From Actinomycetes bacterium (GTDB lineage: Bacteria; Actinomycetota; Acidimicrobiia; Acidimicrobiales; Aldehydirespiratoraceae), in contig JAJRXC010000020.1 of assembly GCA_024276495.1 (NCBI GenBank), positions 1 to 64,000 on the forward strand: a stretch of DNA of 64,000 bases, written 5' to 3'. This document shows positions 9,302 through 18,372 of the stretch, piece by piece (position 1 is the stretch's first letter; each line of letters starts with the position of its first letter). The notes under the pieces are model-generated. The model was not told the DNA's origin. It worked only from the letters and a program-made list of their open reading frames with translations, and did no database searches. Both the position numbers and the translations under genes were made by a program.

Positions 9302-10507
9302 ATGAGAATACTTCTTGCCGACAAGCTGCCCGCGCCCGCCATCGCCCGACTGGAAGAGGCCGGCGACGAGATCGTCGTCGACGGCGATCTCGGAGCCGAC
9401 GATCTCCCCGAGGCGATCACCGGGTTCGAAGCACTCGTCGTTCGATCGACGAAGGTGACCGCCGCGACCCTCGAACGAGCCGACGAGCTCGCCCTGATCG
9501 TGCGGGCCGGAGCGGGAACCAACACGATCGACACCGACCGGGCCGCCGAGCTCGGCATCCTCGTCTGCAATGTTCCCGGCAAGAACGCCCTGGCCGTCGC
9601 CGAGCTCACCCTCGGTCTGCTGATCGCGGTCGACCGTCACATCGCCGTCGCCACCTCGGACCTGCGCGAGGGAAAGTGGAACAAGTCGGCATACTCCAAG
9701 GCCGCCGGTCTCTTCGGGCGGACGTTCGGAATCATCGGGCTCGGCGACATCGGCATCGCGACGGCGGCACGCGCGAACGGTTTCGGCATGGACGTCATCG
9801 CCGTCGCGAAGGCGAACCGTTCCGAGGAAGTGGTCGCCCGCGCCGTCGACGCCGGTGTGCGATTCGTCGACAGTCTCGACCTCCTCCTCGCCGAGAGCGA
9901 CGTCGTGTCACTTCACGTACCGGGCAGCCCCGACACCAAGGGCATGGTCGATGCGACATTCCTCGCCGCCATGAAAGACGACGCGATCCTCCTCAACACC
10001 TCGCGTGGCGATGTCGTCGACGAAGCCGCGCTGATCAACGCGATGGACGAGCGGGGGATACGCGCCGGTCTCGACGTGTTCGCCGGCGAGCCCGGGTCCG
10101 GGACCGCGGAGTTCACCTCGGCCCTCGCCCAACACCCGTCGGTCGTCGCGACCCACCACGTCGGCGCGTCGACCGCCCAGGCCCAGGAGGCGGTGGCCGA
10201 CGGCACCGTCGACGCGATCAACGCCTACCGCGAGGGATCGGTCGCCAACTGCGTCAACCTCGAGGCCGTTCCCGCCCGCGCCGCGACGCTGACGGTCCGT
10301 CACCACGACCGGGTCGGTGTGCTCGCGGCCGTCCTGGCGATTCTGCGGGGAGCGGAGCTCAACGTCGCGACCATGTCGAACAAGGTGTTCTCCGGCGCCA
10401 AGGCCGCGGTCGCGACGATCGATGTCGGGCGGCCCGTCAGCGACGCGATCCTGGCTGAGATCAAGGCCCACGAAGACGTGATCAACGTGTCGGTCAACCC
10501 GGCATGA
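9302..10507 (+). CDS. serA: D-3-phosphoglycerate dehydrogenase (short form with ACT domain)
   Basis: 401 residues. The D-isomer 2-hydroxyacid dehydrogenase fold shows RAGAGTNTID, the NAD loop GIIGLGDIG (143-151), LHVPGSPDTKGMV and LLNTSRGDVVDEAAL. The C-terminal about 75 residues (TLTVRHHDRVGVLAAVL onward) form an ACT domain, which suggests serine feedback. It oxidises 3-phosphoglycerate at the start of serine synthesis. MRILLADK at 9302 is preferred over an upstream ATG because family members start there. The stop overlaps the DUF1015 gene by ATGA, a pairing seen in other bacteria. Confidence 0.9.
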   Translation: MRILLADKLPAPAIARLEEAGDEIVVDGDLGADDLPEAITGFEALVVRSTKVTAATLERADELALIVRAGAGTNTIDTDRAAELGILVCNVPGKNALAVAELTLGLLIAVDRHIAVATSDLREGKWNKSAYSKAAGLFGRTFGIIGLGDIGIATAARANGFGMDVIAVAKANRSEEVVARAVDAGVRFVDSLDLLLAESDVVSLHVPGSPDTKGMVDATFLAAMKDDAILLNTSRGDVVDEAALINAMDERGIRAGLDVFAGEPGSGTAEFTSALAQHPSVVATHHVGASTAQAQEAVADGTVDAINAYREGSVANCVNLEAVPARAATLTVRHHDRVGVLAAVLAILRGAELNVATMSNKVFSGAKAAVATIDVGRPVSDAILAEIKAHEDVINVSVNPA

Positions 10508-11748
10508 GCCGGCCTCTCTTCGCTCCCTTCCGAGGGTGGCTCATCCGTCCGGAGTGGGCCGACCGGGTGATCGCCGGCGCCTACGACGCGAAGACGCCGG
10601 AGGAGCGACGAGCGACCGTCGAGACCAATCCGTACAGCTTCTTCGGGGTCACCCGATCGGCCGAGGACCTCCACCCCGACGACTCGGCGGGCGACGAGGA
10701 CCTCCTCCGACTCGGCGCCGAGACACTCACCCGCATCCTCGATGTCGGCGCGTTCGAACCATCACCCCATCCCGCCTTCTACGCCTATCGGCTGGTCTTC
10801 GGCGACCACACCCAGACCGGGCTGGTCGGGGCGCTCGACGTGGAGGGGCTCCATGACGGCCGCGTCCTGACCCACGAGAACGTGCGACCGAAACGGGCCA
10901 GGTTGCTCGGCCACCACCTCGAGGTCGTCGGCGCCACGTCGTCACCGATCGCGCTGACCCATGAGCCCGACGAGTCGCTCCGGTCGATACTGCGGACCGT
11001 GTCGACGCGCCCACCACAGGTCGACCACGCCGTCGAGGGCGTGGAGCACTGCGTGTGGATGCTCGACGAGGACGAGAGCGCGAAGGTGGCCGAGCTCCTC
11101 ACCGACGCCCGCGTCTACGTGACCGACGGTCACCACCGCTCGGCTGCGGCGCTCGCCGGCTACGAGGCCCATCCCGACGAGGAGCCCTTCGCCCGCACCC
11201 TCGCCGTCGTGTTCCCCGCCGACGAACTGAGGGTGGAGGCGTTTCATCGCCGGGTGATCGATGTCGACCACCGCTCGGCCGAGGAGCTCCGCCGCTCGTT
11301 GGCCACCGTGGGGACGATCTCCCCCGCGCCCGACGCCGCGGCCGCCGCCCCCCGGGCCCGGGGGGAAGTGGGCGTCTATCACCACGGCGAGTGGTCCCGT
11401 CTCGTCCTCGACCCGCTCGAACGACCCTCCGCCCTGGCGTCGCTCGACGTGGAGCGTCTTCGTCGCGACGTGCTCGGTCACGTCCTGGGAATCGACGAGC
11501 TCGCGCCGGGAAGCGGGGTCGACTACGTCCCGGGGCCGAGCGGGGTCGACGAGCTCGTCGCCCGCTGCGATGCCGATGGCCTGCTCGGCTTCGTCGTGTA
11601 CCCGACCGACATCCACGATCTGATGGCCGTTGCCGCGGCCGGAGATCTGATGCCCCCCAAGTCGTCGTACTTCGCGCCGAAGCCGCGTTCGGGGGTCTTC
11701 CTGCGGATCCTCGGTGTCGGGGCGACCGCGCACCTCCCGCCGAGCTGA
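10504..11748 (+). CDS. DUF1015 family protein
   Basis: 414 residues. N-terminal FAPFRGWLIRPEWADRV, then NPYSFFGVTR, GALDVEGLHDGRVLTHENV and YVTDGHHRSAAAL match the DUF1015 (COG4198) family, whose biochemical role is not established. The conserved GHHR motif looks like a possible catalytic or metal-binding site. ATGA overlap with serA indicates translational coupling and suggests a role tied to serine or hydroxyacid metabolism. The C-terminus has the usual PPKSSYFAPKPRSGVF ending. Confidence 0.85.
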   Translation: MSRPLFAPFRGWLIRPEWADRVIAGAYDAKTPEERRATVETNPYSFFGVTRSAEDLHPDDSAGDEDLLRLGAETLTRILDVGAFEPSPHPAFYAYRLVFGDHTQTGLVGALDVEGLHDGRVLTHENVRPKRARLLGHHLEVVGATSSPIALTHEPDESLRSILRTVSTRPPQVDHAVEGVEHCVWMLDEDESAKVAELLTDARVYVTDGHHRSAAALAGYEAHPDEEPFARTLAVVFPADELRVEAFHRRVIDVDHRSAEELRRSLATVGTISPAPDAAAAAPRARGEVGVYHHGEWSRLVLDPLERPSALASLDVERLRRDVLGHVLGIDELAPGSGVDYVPGPSGVDELVARCDADGLLGFVVYPTDIHDLMAVAAAGDLMPPKSSYFAPKPRSGVFLRILGVGATAHLPPS

Positions 11749-11750
11749 CC

Positions 11751-12641
11751 TCAGGCGGGCACGGCGCCGAGAAGACGCGCCGCGTCGAGGGTGTTCTCCA
11801 ACAGGCTGGCGATGGTCATCGGTCCGGTTCCGCCCGGCATCGGCGTGATCGCGCCCGCGATCTCCTGCACCGCGGCGAAGTCGACGTCGCCGACGATGCC
11901 CGACTCGGTTCGGGACACGCCGACGTCGACGACCGCGGCGCCGGGCTTGACGAAGTCGGCCGTCACCAGTCGGGCCATCCCGGCGGCGGCGACGATGATG
12001 TCGGCTTCACGGCAGACGCCGGCGAGATCGGTCGTGCGACTGTGGGCGAGTGTGACCGTGGTGTCGCACCCCTTCCGTCCGAGCAACAGCACCTGGGGGA
12101 GACCGACGAGGGTGGAGCGACCGATGACGACCGCTCGGCGACCGCTCGTCTCCACGCCGTAGCGACGCAGGAGCGCCATCACTCCCCTCGGCGTGCAGCC
12201 GACGTGGCCGGGCCGACCCCGCACGAGTCGACCCATCGATCGCTCGGTGAGGCCGTCGACGTCCTTTTCCGGCGGGATCAGGTCGATCACCGGCTCGGGA
12301 TCGAGCCCCCCCGGCAGAGGGAGTTGGACCAGGATCCCATGGACGTCGACGTCGTCGACGAGGTCCTGTACGGCCGCTTCGACCTCGCCTTGGGTGGCGG
12401 TCTCGCGGAGCTCGATGTTGCGGGAGACGAGGCCGGCTTCGGCGGCCTTCTTGTGCTTGGCGCGCACATAGATCCGGCTCGGTTCGTCGGAGCCGACCAG
12501 CACCGTCGCGAGACACACCGCCGGGTTGCCGAGCGCGTCGATCTCGGCCCGGATCCCGGCCACGATCTCGTCGCGAAGCAGGCTGCCGTTCATGAGGATC
12601 GCGCCGCCGGGGGTGCGTGCGAAGTCGTCGTAGGAGGTCAC
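11751..12641 (-). CDS. folD: methylenetetrahydrofolate dehydrogenase / methenyl-THF cyclohydrolase
   Basis: 296 residues. Catalytic motif Y58-VRA-K62, then HGILVQLPLPGGL, PPEKDVDGL, the NADP site VVIGRSTLVGLPQ and C-terminal TPMPGGTGPMTIASLLENT. It interconverts 5,10-methylene-, methenyl- and 10-formyl-THF. The usual GRS-x-VG-x-P reads GRSTLVGLP here, a normal variant. The GTG start at 12641 is supported by a TAGCGT box exactly six bases upstream, giving a probable leaderless mRNA. It is divergent from the CoA-transferase gene. Confidence 0.93.
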   Translation of the reverse strand: MTSYDDFARTPGGAILMNGSLLRDEIVAGIRAEIDALGNPAVCLATVLVGSDEPSRIYVRAKHKKAAEAGLVSRNIELRETATQGEVEAAVQDLVDDVDVHGILVQLPLPGGLDPEPVIDLIPPEKDVDGLTERSMGRLVRGRPGHVGCTPRGVMALLRRYGVETSGRRAVVIGRSTLVGLPQVLLLGRKGCDTTVTLAHSRTTDLAGVCREADIIVAAAGMARLVTADFVKPGAAVVDVGVSRTESGIVGDVDFAAVQEIAGAITPMPGGTGPMTIASLLENTLDAARLLGAVPA

Positions 12642-12647
12642 GCGCGA

Positions 12648-12653
12648 ACGCTA
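12648..12653 (-). promoter_or_regulatory. -10 element of leaderless folD
   Basis: On the minus strand TAGCGT is followed by six bases and then the GTG start of folD. This spacing puts transcription start at the start codon. Confidence 0.55.
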
Positions 12654-12681
12654 GCCCCTGCACGACGTCTCCACGCCGACC

Positions 12682-12687
12682 TAGTTT
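12682..12687 (+). promoter_or_regulatory. -10 element of leaderless CoA-transferase gene
   Basis: TAGTTT is followed by six bases (GCCGGG) and ATG at 12694. With the folD box it makes a 52-base divergent gap serving two leaderless genes. Confidence 0.55.
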
Positions 12688-12693
12688 GCCGGG

Positions 12694-13893
12694 ATGAACG
12701 ACGCCCGATCCGGCCCGCTGACGGGCGTGCACGTCCTCGATCTCTCCCAGGTCGTGGCGGGGCCGTTGGCGACCCAGATGCTCGCGGAACAAGGGGCCGA
12801 GGTGATCAAGGTCGAACCGGTCGACGGCGAGCTCCTGCGGGCCGGACGGCGAGGCGGGCTTCCTCCCCTGTTCGCCAACGACAACCGTGGCAAACGCTGC
12901 ATCGCGATCGACGTGCACCGGGACGCGGGGCGAGAGATCGTCCGGGAGCTCGCCGGCCGCGCCGACGTGTTCGTGGAGAACTTCCGACCCGGTGTCGCCT
13001 CCCGGCTCGGCCTCGGCGAAGAGACGATCCGGTCGGCGTCGCCGGAGATCATCCACGTGTCGATCACCGGTTTCGGCCCGACCGGGCCCTACGCCGACCG
13101 GGCCTGTCTCGATCCGGTCATCCAGGGACTCACCGGAATGGTGACCGGACAACGAAGCCACGATCTTCCCTTTCCCGATCTGGTTCGCACCCTCGTCGCC
13201 GACAAGACCACGGCCTACACCGCCGCCCAGGCCATCACGGCCGCCCTGTTCGCCCGGGAGCGGGGCGCCGGAGGCCAACACATCGAGTTGTCGATGCTCG
13301 ACGCCACCCTGGCCTGGTTCTGGCCCGACGGCATGAGTGACCTGACCGCGACCGACGATCCGGCGAGGCCGCGTCGGGCCAGCGACACCTACCGGCTGAC
13401 CGACACGGCCGACGGTCAGATCATCTACTACCTGGCGTCGACGGAGCAGATCCTCGGGATGTGGCGTGCCCTCGACCGGCCCGACATGGCGGCCGACGAT
13501 CGCTACAACCATGTGGGCCTGGCCGTCGACGTGGACGCGCTGATCCATGTCGGGACGGTCATCGCCGAGGAGATCGCCAAGCTGCCATCGGCCGAGATCA
13601 TCGAGCGACTGGCCCGCGAGAGCGTGCCGGCGGGGCCGATCCTCGAGCGTGAGGAGGTGCTGACCGACCCACAGGTGCAGCACAACGGGATCATCGTCGA
13701 GTGGGAGCATCCCCGGATCGGCCGGCTCCGCCAAGCCGGCCCCGCGGCGGATTTCCGGGGCACACCGACGGCCATGGTGCGTTGGATCGACGATCTCGGC
13801 GGCAGCACCGTCGACATCTTGCAGGAGCTCGGCCGCAGCGCCGCCGACATCGCCGCACTCACCTCGTCCGGGGTGATCTTCGTCGGCGAGTGA
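12694..13893 (+). CDS. class III CoA-transferase (CaiB/BaiF family)
   Basis: 399 residues, the normal size. Family motifs: LDLSQVVAGPLATQMLAEQGAEVIKVE cut short here as VVAGPLATQML and GAEVIKVEP, then FVENFRPGV, HVSITGFGPTGPYA and the active-site segment FPDLVRTLVADKT, where an aspartate forms the acyl anhydride. Such enzymes move CoA between carboxylic acids (carnitine, formyl, bile acid, succinyl donors). The start is supported by the leaderless -10 box. The donor and acceptor are unknown. A ligase with CaiC-like features lies far away at 57 kb. Confidence 0.88.
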   Translation: MNDARSGPLTGVHVLDLSQVVAGPLATQMLAEQGAEVIKVEPVDGELLRAGRRGGLPPLFANDNRGKRCIAIDVHRDAGREIVRELAGRADVFVENFRPGVASRLGLGEETIRSASPEIIHVSITGFGPTGPYADRACLDPVIQGLTGMVTGQRSHDLPFPDLVRTLVADKTTAYTAAQAITAALFARERGAGGQHIELSMLDATLAWFWPDGMSDLTATDDPARPRRASDTYRLTDTADGQIIYYLASTEQILGMWRALDRPDMAADDRYNHVGLAVDVDALIHVGTVIAEEIAKLPSAEIIERLARESVPAGPILEREEVLTDPQVQHNGIIVEWEHPRIGRLRQAGPAADFRGTPTAMVRWIDDLGGSTVDILQELGRSAADIAALTSSGVIFVGE

Positions 13894-13896
13894 TGC

Positions 13897-15663
13897 TCAG
13901 CTCGGGCCGATCGCCGCCATCACCTGATCGGGAGGACCGTACGCAGCGATGCGGCCGTCGTCGAGCGCGATGAGCGCATCACAGCGGGTCAGGGTGGACA
14001 GGCGGTGGGCGATGACCACGACGGTCATGTCGCCGGCGAGCGCGGCGATGGTCTCCGCCACGCGCTGCTCGGCCGCCGCATCGAGCGCCGACGTGGGCTC
14101 GTCGAGCAGGAGGAGTCGGGGTCGACCGGCCAGCGCCCGGGCGATGGCGATGCGCTGCTTCTGGCCGCCCGACAGCCGGCTTCCCAACGTGCCCGGATCG
14201 GTGTCGAGGCCGTCGGGCCAGGCGAGGACGTCGTCGAGGACGTGGGCGTCGGCCAGGGCGGCCACGACCGCGTCGTCGGTCACCCAGTCGCGATGGAAGC
14301 GGACGTTCTCGATGATCGAACCGCGGCGCAGCACCGGCTCCTGGGGCACGAAGGCGATGGATCGGGACCAGTCTCCCGAGTGCAGCGTGGTCCGGTCGTG
14401 GCCGTCGAGCCGGAGCGTGCCCTCGACCGGGGTCCGCAGTCCGAGGAGCAGTTCGGCCAGGGTGGACTTGCCCGCGCCGGACACGCCGACGACGCCGACG
14501 AACGACCCGGCGGGAATCCGGCAGCGGAGATGGTCGAGGACCGGGGGCCCCGATGGATAGTTGAAGCTGACGTCGTCGAACTCGATCTCGAGCGCGGTCG
14601 TGGGCCCGGCAACGGCGGCGACGGTCGTGTCGTGGGCGGGTCGCAGGTCGATGACGCGGGCGTCGAGTTGATCGAGCCACGCCGCCGACTCACCGAGCCC
14701 GTGCCATGCCTTCTGGGCCGCCTGGCCGTACGACACCGACCGGAGGAGGATCAAGGCGACCGACGCGAACGTGGCGATGTCGTCGGTCTCCGCCGCGACA
14801 GCGACGGCGAGAAGGGTGAGGATCAACACGAGTCCCGACGCCTTGAAGATCGCGGTGTTGATCTTCGCCAACCAGCGCGACCGGAAGATCACGCCGGTGT
14901 GGCGACGATTGAGATCGTCGATCGGCTCGAGGCTCTCGTGTTGCACCCCGAAGACCTCGATCTCCCGGCTGAGGGCGCTGTGTTCCTGCACGATCGACGC
15001 GTAGCGGGTGTTGAGGTCGGCCATGTAGCGATGTTGACGGCGGGCGACGGCGGCCAGCGGCAGCGACAGGACGAGCAGGGCGATCACTCCCCCGGCGACC
15101 AGGAGTGCCGCGATCGGGTCGATCACGAGGGCGGCGAGGATCAGGATCACGAAGTTGATGCCGGCCGAGATGATGCCGGCCATCTCGGTGACGGTGTTGG
15201 CGCCCTTGCCGACGTTCATCGTCGCCAGTTGGACGAGCGCGGCGCCCTCGAGAGATTCCTTCGCGGCCCACGGTGCCGCCGCGTGACGCTCGAGCACGGT
15301 GCGGCGGCTGCCGTAGATGGTGCGCGAGAGCAGCCGGGCGATCGCCCATCCCGAGGTGATCTCGGTGATCAGGTAGGCCCCGACGAGCAGGAAGCCGACG
15401 ACGAGCAGGGTTCCCGACGACACACCGGACAAGTCGACCGGCCCGATGGTTCCGCGACCGGCGCCCAAACCGGTGAGACCGGAGGCGAGATCGGTGGCGA
15501 CCTTCGCGACGATGACCAGCACCGCGGCCTCGATCGAGGCGGCGACGAAGGCCGAGAGCGCGACGACGGTCAGCGGCATGGTCATGGGACCGGACAATCG
15601 TTCGAGTCGCTGTTTGGGCCAGGTGTCGGCGAGCGCGCCGAACCATCCACCACTGCGGGACAT
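13897..15663 (-). CDS. ABC exporter half-transporter (TMD-ATPase fusion)
   Basis: 588 residues. The N-terminal about 330 residues hold hydrophobic segments (for example near 28-55, 81-105, 165-210, 270-300). The ATPase has Walker A GVSGAGKST, Q-loop PQEPVL, signature LSGGQKQ, Walker B LLLLDEPTSALD and H-loop AHRLS. The layout is that of homodimeric exporters of lipids, lipid-linked glycans or drugs. A TACGGT box six bases before ATG 15663 supports the start. Divergent transcription from a sulfotransferase/glycosyltransferase run suggests export or flipping of that product, which is inference. The stop is three bases from the convergent CoA-transferase stop. Confidence 0.88.
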   Translation of the reverse strand: MSRSGGWFGALADTWPKQRLERLSGPMTMPLTVVALSAFVAASIEAAVLVIVAKVATDLASGLTGLGAGRGTIGPVDLSGVSSGTLLVVGFLLVGAYLITEITSGWAIARLLSRTIYGSRRTVLERHAAAPWAAKESLEGAALVQLATMNVGKGANTVTEMAGIISAGINFVILILAALVIDPIAALLVAGGVIALLVLSLPLAAVARRQHRYMADLNTRYASIVQEHSALSREIEVFGVQHESLEPIDDLNRRHTGVIFRSRWLAKINTAIFKASGLVLILTLLAVAVAAETDDIATFASVALILLRSVSYGQAAQKAWHGLGESAAWLDQLDARVIDLRPAHDTTVAAVAGPTTALEIEFDDVSFNYPSGPPVLDHLRCRIPAGSFVGVVGVSGAGKSTLAELLLGLRTPVEGTLRLDGHDRTTLHSGDWSRSIAFVPQEPVLRRGSIIENVRFHRDWVTDDAVVAALADAHVLDDVLAWPDGLDTDPGTLGSRLSGGQKQRIAIARALAGRPRLLLLDEPTSALDAAAEQRVAETIAALAGDMTVVVIAHRLSTLTRCDALIALDDGRIAAYGPPDQVMAAIGPS

Positions 15664-15669
15664 GGCCCC

Positions 15670-15675
15670 ACCGTA
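15670..15675 (-). promoter_or_regulatory. -10 element of leaderless ABC exporter gene
   Basis: TACGGT on the minus strand, then six bases (GGGGCC) and ATG 15663. On the opposite strand TAGCAT (15728-15733) may serve the divergent gene at 15744, ten bases before its ATG. Confidence 0.5.
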
Positions 15676-15743
15676 AACGGCGATGGTCGGCCCGCCGGGC
15701 ATGCCGGACGCCCACGGAGCGCGGCGGTAGCATCGGCGAACCG

Positions 15744-16625
15744 ATGATCCTGTCCGTCCCCCGAGCATTCGGCCGCCGGGTCCGGCGGCGATCGGTCGTC
15801 GCCGACAAGGCGATGACCTGGATGGAGACCGCCCGCGTGCTGGTTCGCGACGATCCGATCCTCATCTTCTCGATGGGCAAGACGGGCACCACTTCGCTCG
15901 CCGAGACGCTCGAGGCGGCGACGGGCCGGCCGGTGGTGAAGGCCCACGCGTTGTCCTCGTCGGGGCACGCTCGACGCCTCGAGAAGTCGCGTCGTCTGGA
16001 GATCGTCGAACGACCGCGGTTCTTGTGGGCCGCGGAGTGGATCCGTCATGATCTCCGGCTGCGACGGCACCATCGCTGGGACATCATCTGCGGGGTTCGC
16101 GACCCGGTCGCGCTCGCGGTCTCGGATCACTTCTACGGCCTCCGCCTCCAGGCCGAGATCGGGGTGCAACCCGAACGCCGCCACGACGACATCGACGGCC
16201 ACGCGCAGGCCGTCGCCAACGGGCTCGACGCCCTCTTCCACCGAGAGGACTGGTTCGCCGACGAGTTGCGCGCCGTCACCGGAGTCGACGTCTACGCCAC
16301 ACCGTTTCCGCACGAGCAGGGATATCGGATCTACGAGCGGGGGCGGTTTCGCGTGTTGTTGACGCGCTTCGAGGACCTTCCCGTGGTCGGACCCGTCGCG
16401 CTGAAGGAGTTCTTCGCCCTGTCCGACCCGGTCCCGATCCCGGCCCGCAACGTCGGCTTGTCGGGCGACACCGACGACGAGTCGCTCTACCGCCGTTTCG
16501 TCACCGAGGGCGGGCTTCCCGCCGCGGTCCTGGAGGCCGCCTACGACACCCGGGTGGCCCGCCATCTCTACTCCGACGCCGAGCGGGCGGAGTTCGCGGC
16601 CCGCTGGTCCGGAGCCGCGGTGTGA
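15744..16625 (+). CDS. sulfotransferase-like protein of polysaccharide type
   Basis: 293 residues. The segment IFSMGKTGTTSLAETL (41-56) resembles the 5'-phosphosulfate loop of PAPS-dependent sulfotransferases, and CGVRDPVALAVSDHFYG resembles the 3'-phosphate loop (Arg and Ser). Similar proteins occur in capsule loci as putative capsular polysaccharide synthesis proteins. The likely role is sulfation of a glycan or lipid. Its stop overlaps the next glycosyltransferase start by GTGA, so it heads a three-gene set. The assignment rests on loop motifs only. Confidence 0.6.
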   Translation: MILSVPRAFGRRVRRRSVVADKAMTWMETARVLVRDDPILIFSMGKTGTTSLAETLEAATGRPVVKAHALSSSGHARRLEKSRRLEIVERPRFLWAAEWIRHDLRLRRHHRWDIICGVRDPVALAVSDHFYGLRLQAEIGVQPERRHDDIDGHAQAVANGLDALFHREDWFADELRAVTGVDVYATPFPHEQGYRIYERGRFRVLLTRFEDLPVVGPVALKEFFALSDPVPIPARNVGLSGDTDDESLYRRFVTEGGLPAAVLEAAYDTRVARHLYSDAERAEFAARWSGAAV

Positions 16626-17509
16626 CCGACCGACCCCGGGTCTCCGTCGTGATCCCCGCCCACAACGCGGCCGAGACCATCACCGAGCAACTCGACGGGA
16701 TCGCCCGCGGGATCGATCTGGCTCCGGCCACGGAGATCCTCGTCGTCGACAACCGCTCGACCGACGCGACGGTCGAGACGGTCCGACGGTGGTCGAGCGG
16801 GAGCGGCGTCGACGTGCGGATCATCGACGCCGCCGATCGGGCCGGTGAACCCCATGCCCGCAATGTCGGTGTCGACGCCGCGCTCGGTGACCTGGTGTGC
16901 TTCTGCGACGCCGACGACATCGTCTCCCCGACCTGGCTCGCCGCGATGGCCCGGGGTCTGGCCGAGGCCCACTACGTCACCGGCCCGGTCGACATGCACC
17001 AGCTCAACGAGGCGTGGATCGCCGATGTTCGGGGCACGTCGGTGACCGAGGGTCGGTCCGTGATGTACGACACCGTGCCCTACGCCCACGGCTGCAACAT
17101 GGGCTTCCGACGTTCCACCCTCGTCGGGCTCGGCGGGTTCGACGAGTCCTACACCGCGGGGTGCGATCTCGACATCGCGATCCGGATGTGGGAGGAGGGC
17201 CACGATCTCCGCTTCGAGCCGGAGGCGTCGGTCGCCTACCGGCTGCGTCCGTCGCTGTCGGCCACCTATCGTCAGGGCGTGTTCTACGGCCGCTACCGGG
17301 TCCGGATCCGGCAGCGCCTGGCCGCCGTCACCGATGTCGGCTCGAGTCGACGCCAACGCTCGCGCCGCGCGGCTTGGCTCGTGCGTCACGCAGCCCCTGC
17401 GACGTGGTCGAGATCCACGCGGGCCCGCTGGGTCTGGGTCGCCGGCCAGCTCCGCGGTGAGCGGAAGGGCCGTGGCGACGCCCGCATCTCCGAGGCGCGA
17501 CGCGGATGA
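16622..17509 (+). CDS. family 2 glycosyltransferase
   Basis: 295 residues, GT-A fold. VSVVIPAHNAAETITEQL, ILVVDNRSTDATVE, ARNVGVDAALGDLVCFCDADDIV (broken here as CFCDADDI, the metal-binding DxD) and FDESYTAGCDLDIAIRMWE are typical GT2 text. The C-terminal 60 residues are basic, perhaps for membrane contact. GTG start overlapping the previous stop and ATGA overlap with the next gene show tight coupling. It is similar along its length to the next gene, so the two look like tandem duplicates. Confidence 0.88.
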   Translation: MTDRPRVSVVIPAHNAAETITEQLDGIARGIDLAPATEILVVDNRSTDATVETVRRWSSGSGVDVRIIDAADRAGEPHARNVGVDAALGDLVCFCDADDIVSPTWLAAMARGLAEAHYVTGPVDMHQLNEAWIADVRGTSVTEGRSVMYDTVPYAHGCNMGFRRSTLVGLGGFDESYTAGCDLDIAIRMWEEGHDLRFEPEASVAYRLRPSLSATYRQGVFYGRYRVRIRQRLAAVTDVGSSRRQRSRRAAWLVRHAAPATWSRSTRARWVWVAGQLRGERKGRGDARISEARRG

Positions 17510-18372
17510 GTGATCTCGAGCTCTCGGTGATCGTCCCTTGTCACAACGAGGAGGCCACCCTCGGGGAGCAGCTCGATGCCCTCACCGCGCAGGAGTGGGA
17601 CGGCTCCTGTGAGATCGTGGTGGTCGACAACAACTCGACCGATCGAACCGCCGAGATCGCCGCCTCCTACTCGGGCGGGGTCGTACCCGTCCGAGTCGTC
17701 GAGGCATCCGGCGGCCGAGGGGTGGCCCATGCCCGCAATGTTGGCGCCCGTTCGAGCCCGGCCCGCTCCGTCGCCTTCTGCGACGGCGACGATGTCGTGT
17801 TGCCGGGCTGGACGGCGGCCATGGGCAACCGACTGCGCGAGGCGCCGCTGGTCGTCGGGACCCTCGACGTCGGTCGACTCAACGAGCTGTGGCTCGCCCA
17901 AGCCCGCCCGATGGGATCCGCCGACGGTCTTCCCCGGTTCGGTGACACCGCGTTCGCCCGGGGCAACAACACCGGCATGCACCGCGACCTGTGGGAACGG
18001 CTCGACGGCTACCGCGAGGACTTCGAGGGGCTCGAGGACATCGAGTTCTCGCTCCGGGCCCGAGCGGCCGGCGTCGCGCCGACCCTGGCGCCCGACGCGA
18101 CCGTCGCGTACCGGTTCCGGCCGGGGCTCGCGACGACCTGGGCCCAGGGCGTGTTCTACGGCCGTGGGCGACCGGCGTTGGCCGCCCAGGCGAAGTCGCT
18201 CGGGTTCGCCGCGCCGCCCCGCATCGCCGGGTTGAAGTCGTGGATCTGGCTCGTCGTGAGCCTGCCGACGCTGGCGACTCGCACGGGCCGCTACGCCTGG
18301 GTGTGGACGCTCGCCAACCGGTGGGGCGTCATCCGCGGGACGATCGCGCGGCGACGGGGCCGGGTCAGCTGA
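17506..18372 (+). CDS. family 2 glycosyltransferase, tandem paralog
   Basis: 288 residues. LSVIVPCHNEEATLGEQL, IVVVDNNSTDRTAE, HARNVGAR, FCDGDDVVLPGW (DxD equivalent is DGD) and YREDFEGLEDIEFSLRA define GT2. It shares with its upstream neighbour the segments RNVG, LNE-W, FRPGL/LRPSL and QGVFYGR, indicating duplication. The ATG overlaps the preceding stop. The 3' end overlaps the convergent FkbM gene by eight bases. Sugar donor and acceptor are unknown. Confidence 0.88.
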   Translation: MSDLELSVIVPCHNEEATLGEQLDALTAQEWDGSCEIVVVDNNSTDRTAEIAASYSGGVVPVRVVEASGGRGVAHARNVGARSSPARSVAFCDGDDVVLPGWTAAMGNRLREAPLVVGTLDVGRLNELWLAQARPMGSADGLPRFGDTAFARGNNTGMHRDLWERLDGYREDFEGLEDIEFSLRARAAGVAPTLAPDATVAYRFRPGLATTWAQGVFYGRGRPALAAQAKSLGFAAPPRIAGLKSWIWLVVSLPTLATRTGRYAWVWTLANRWGVIRGTIARRRGRVS

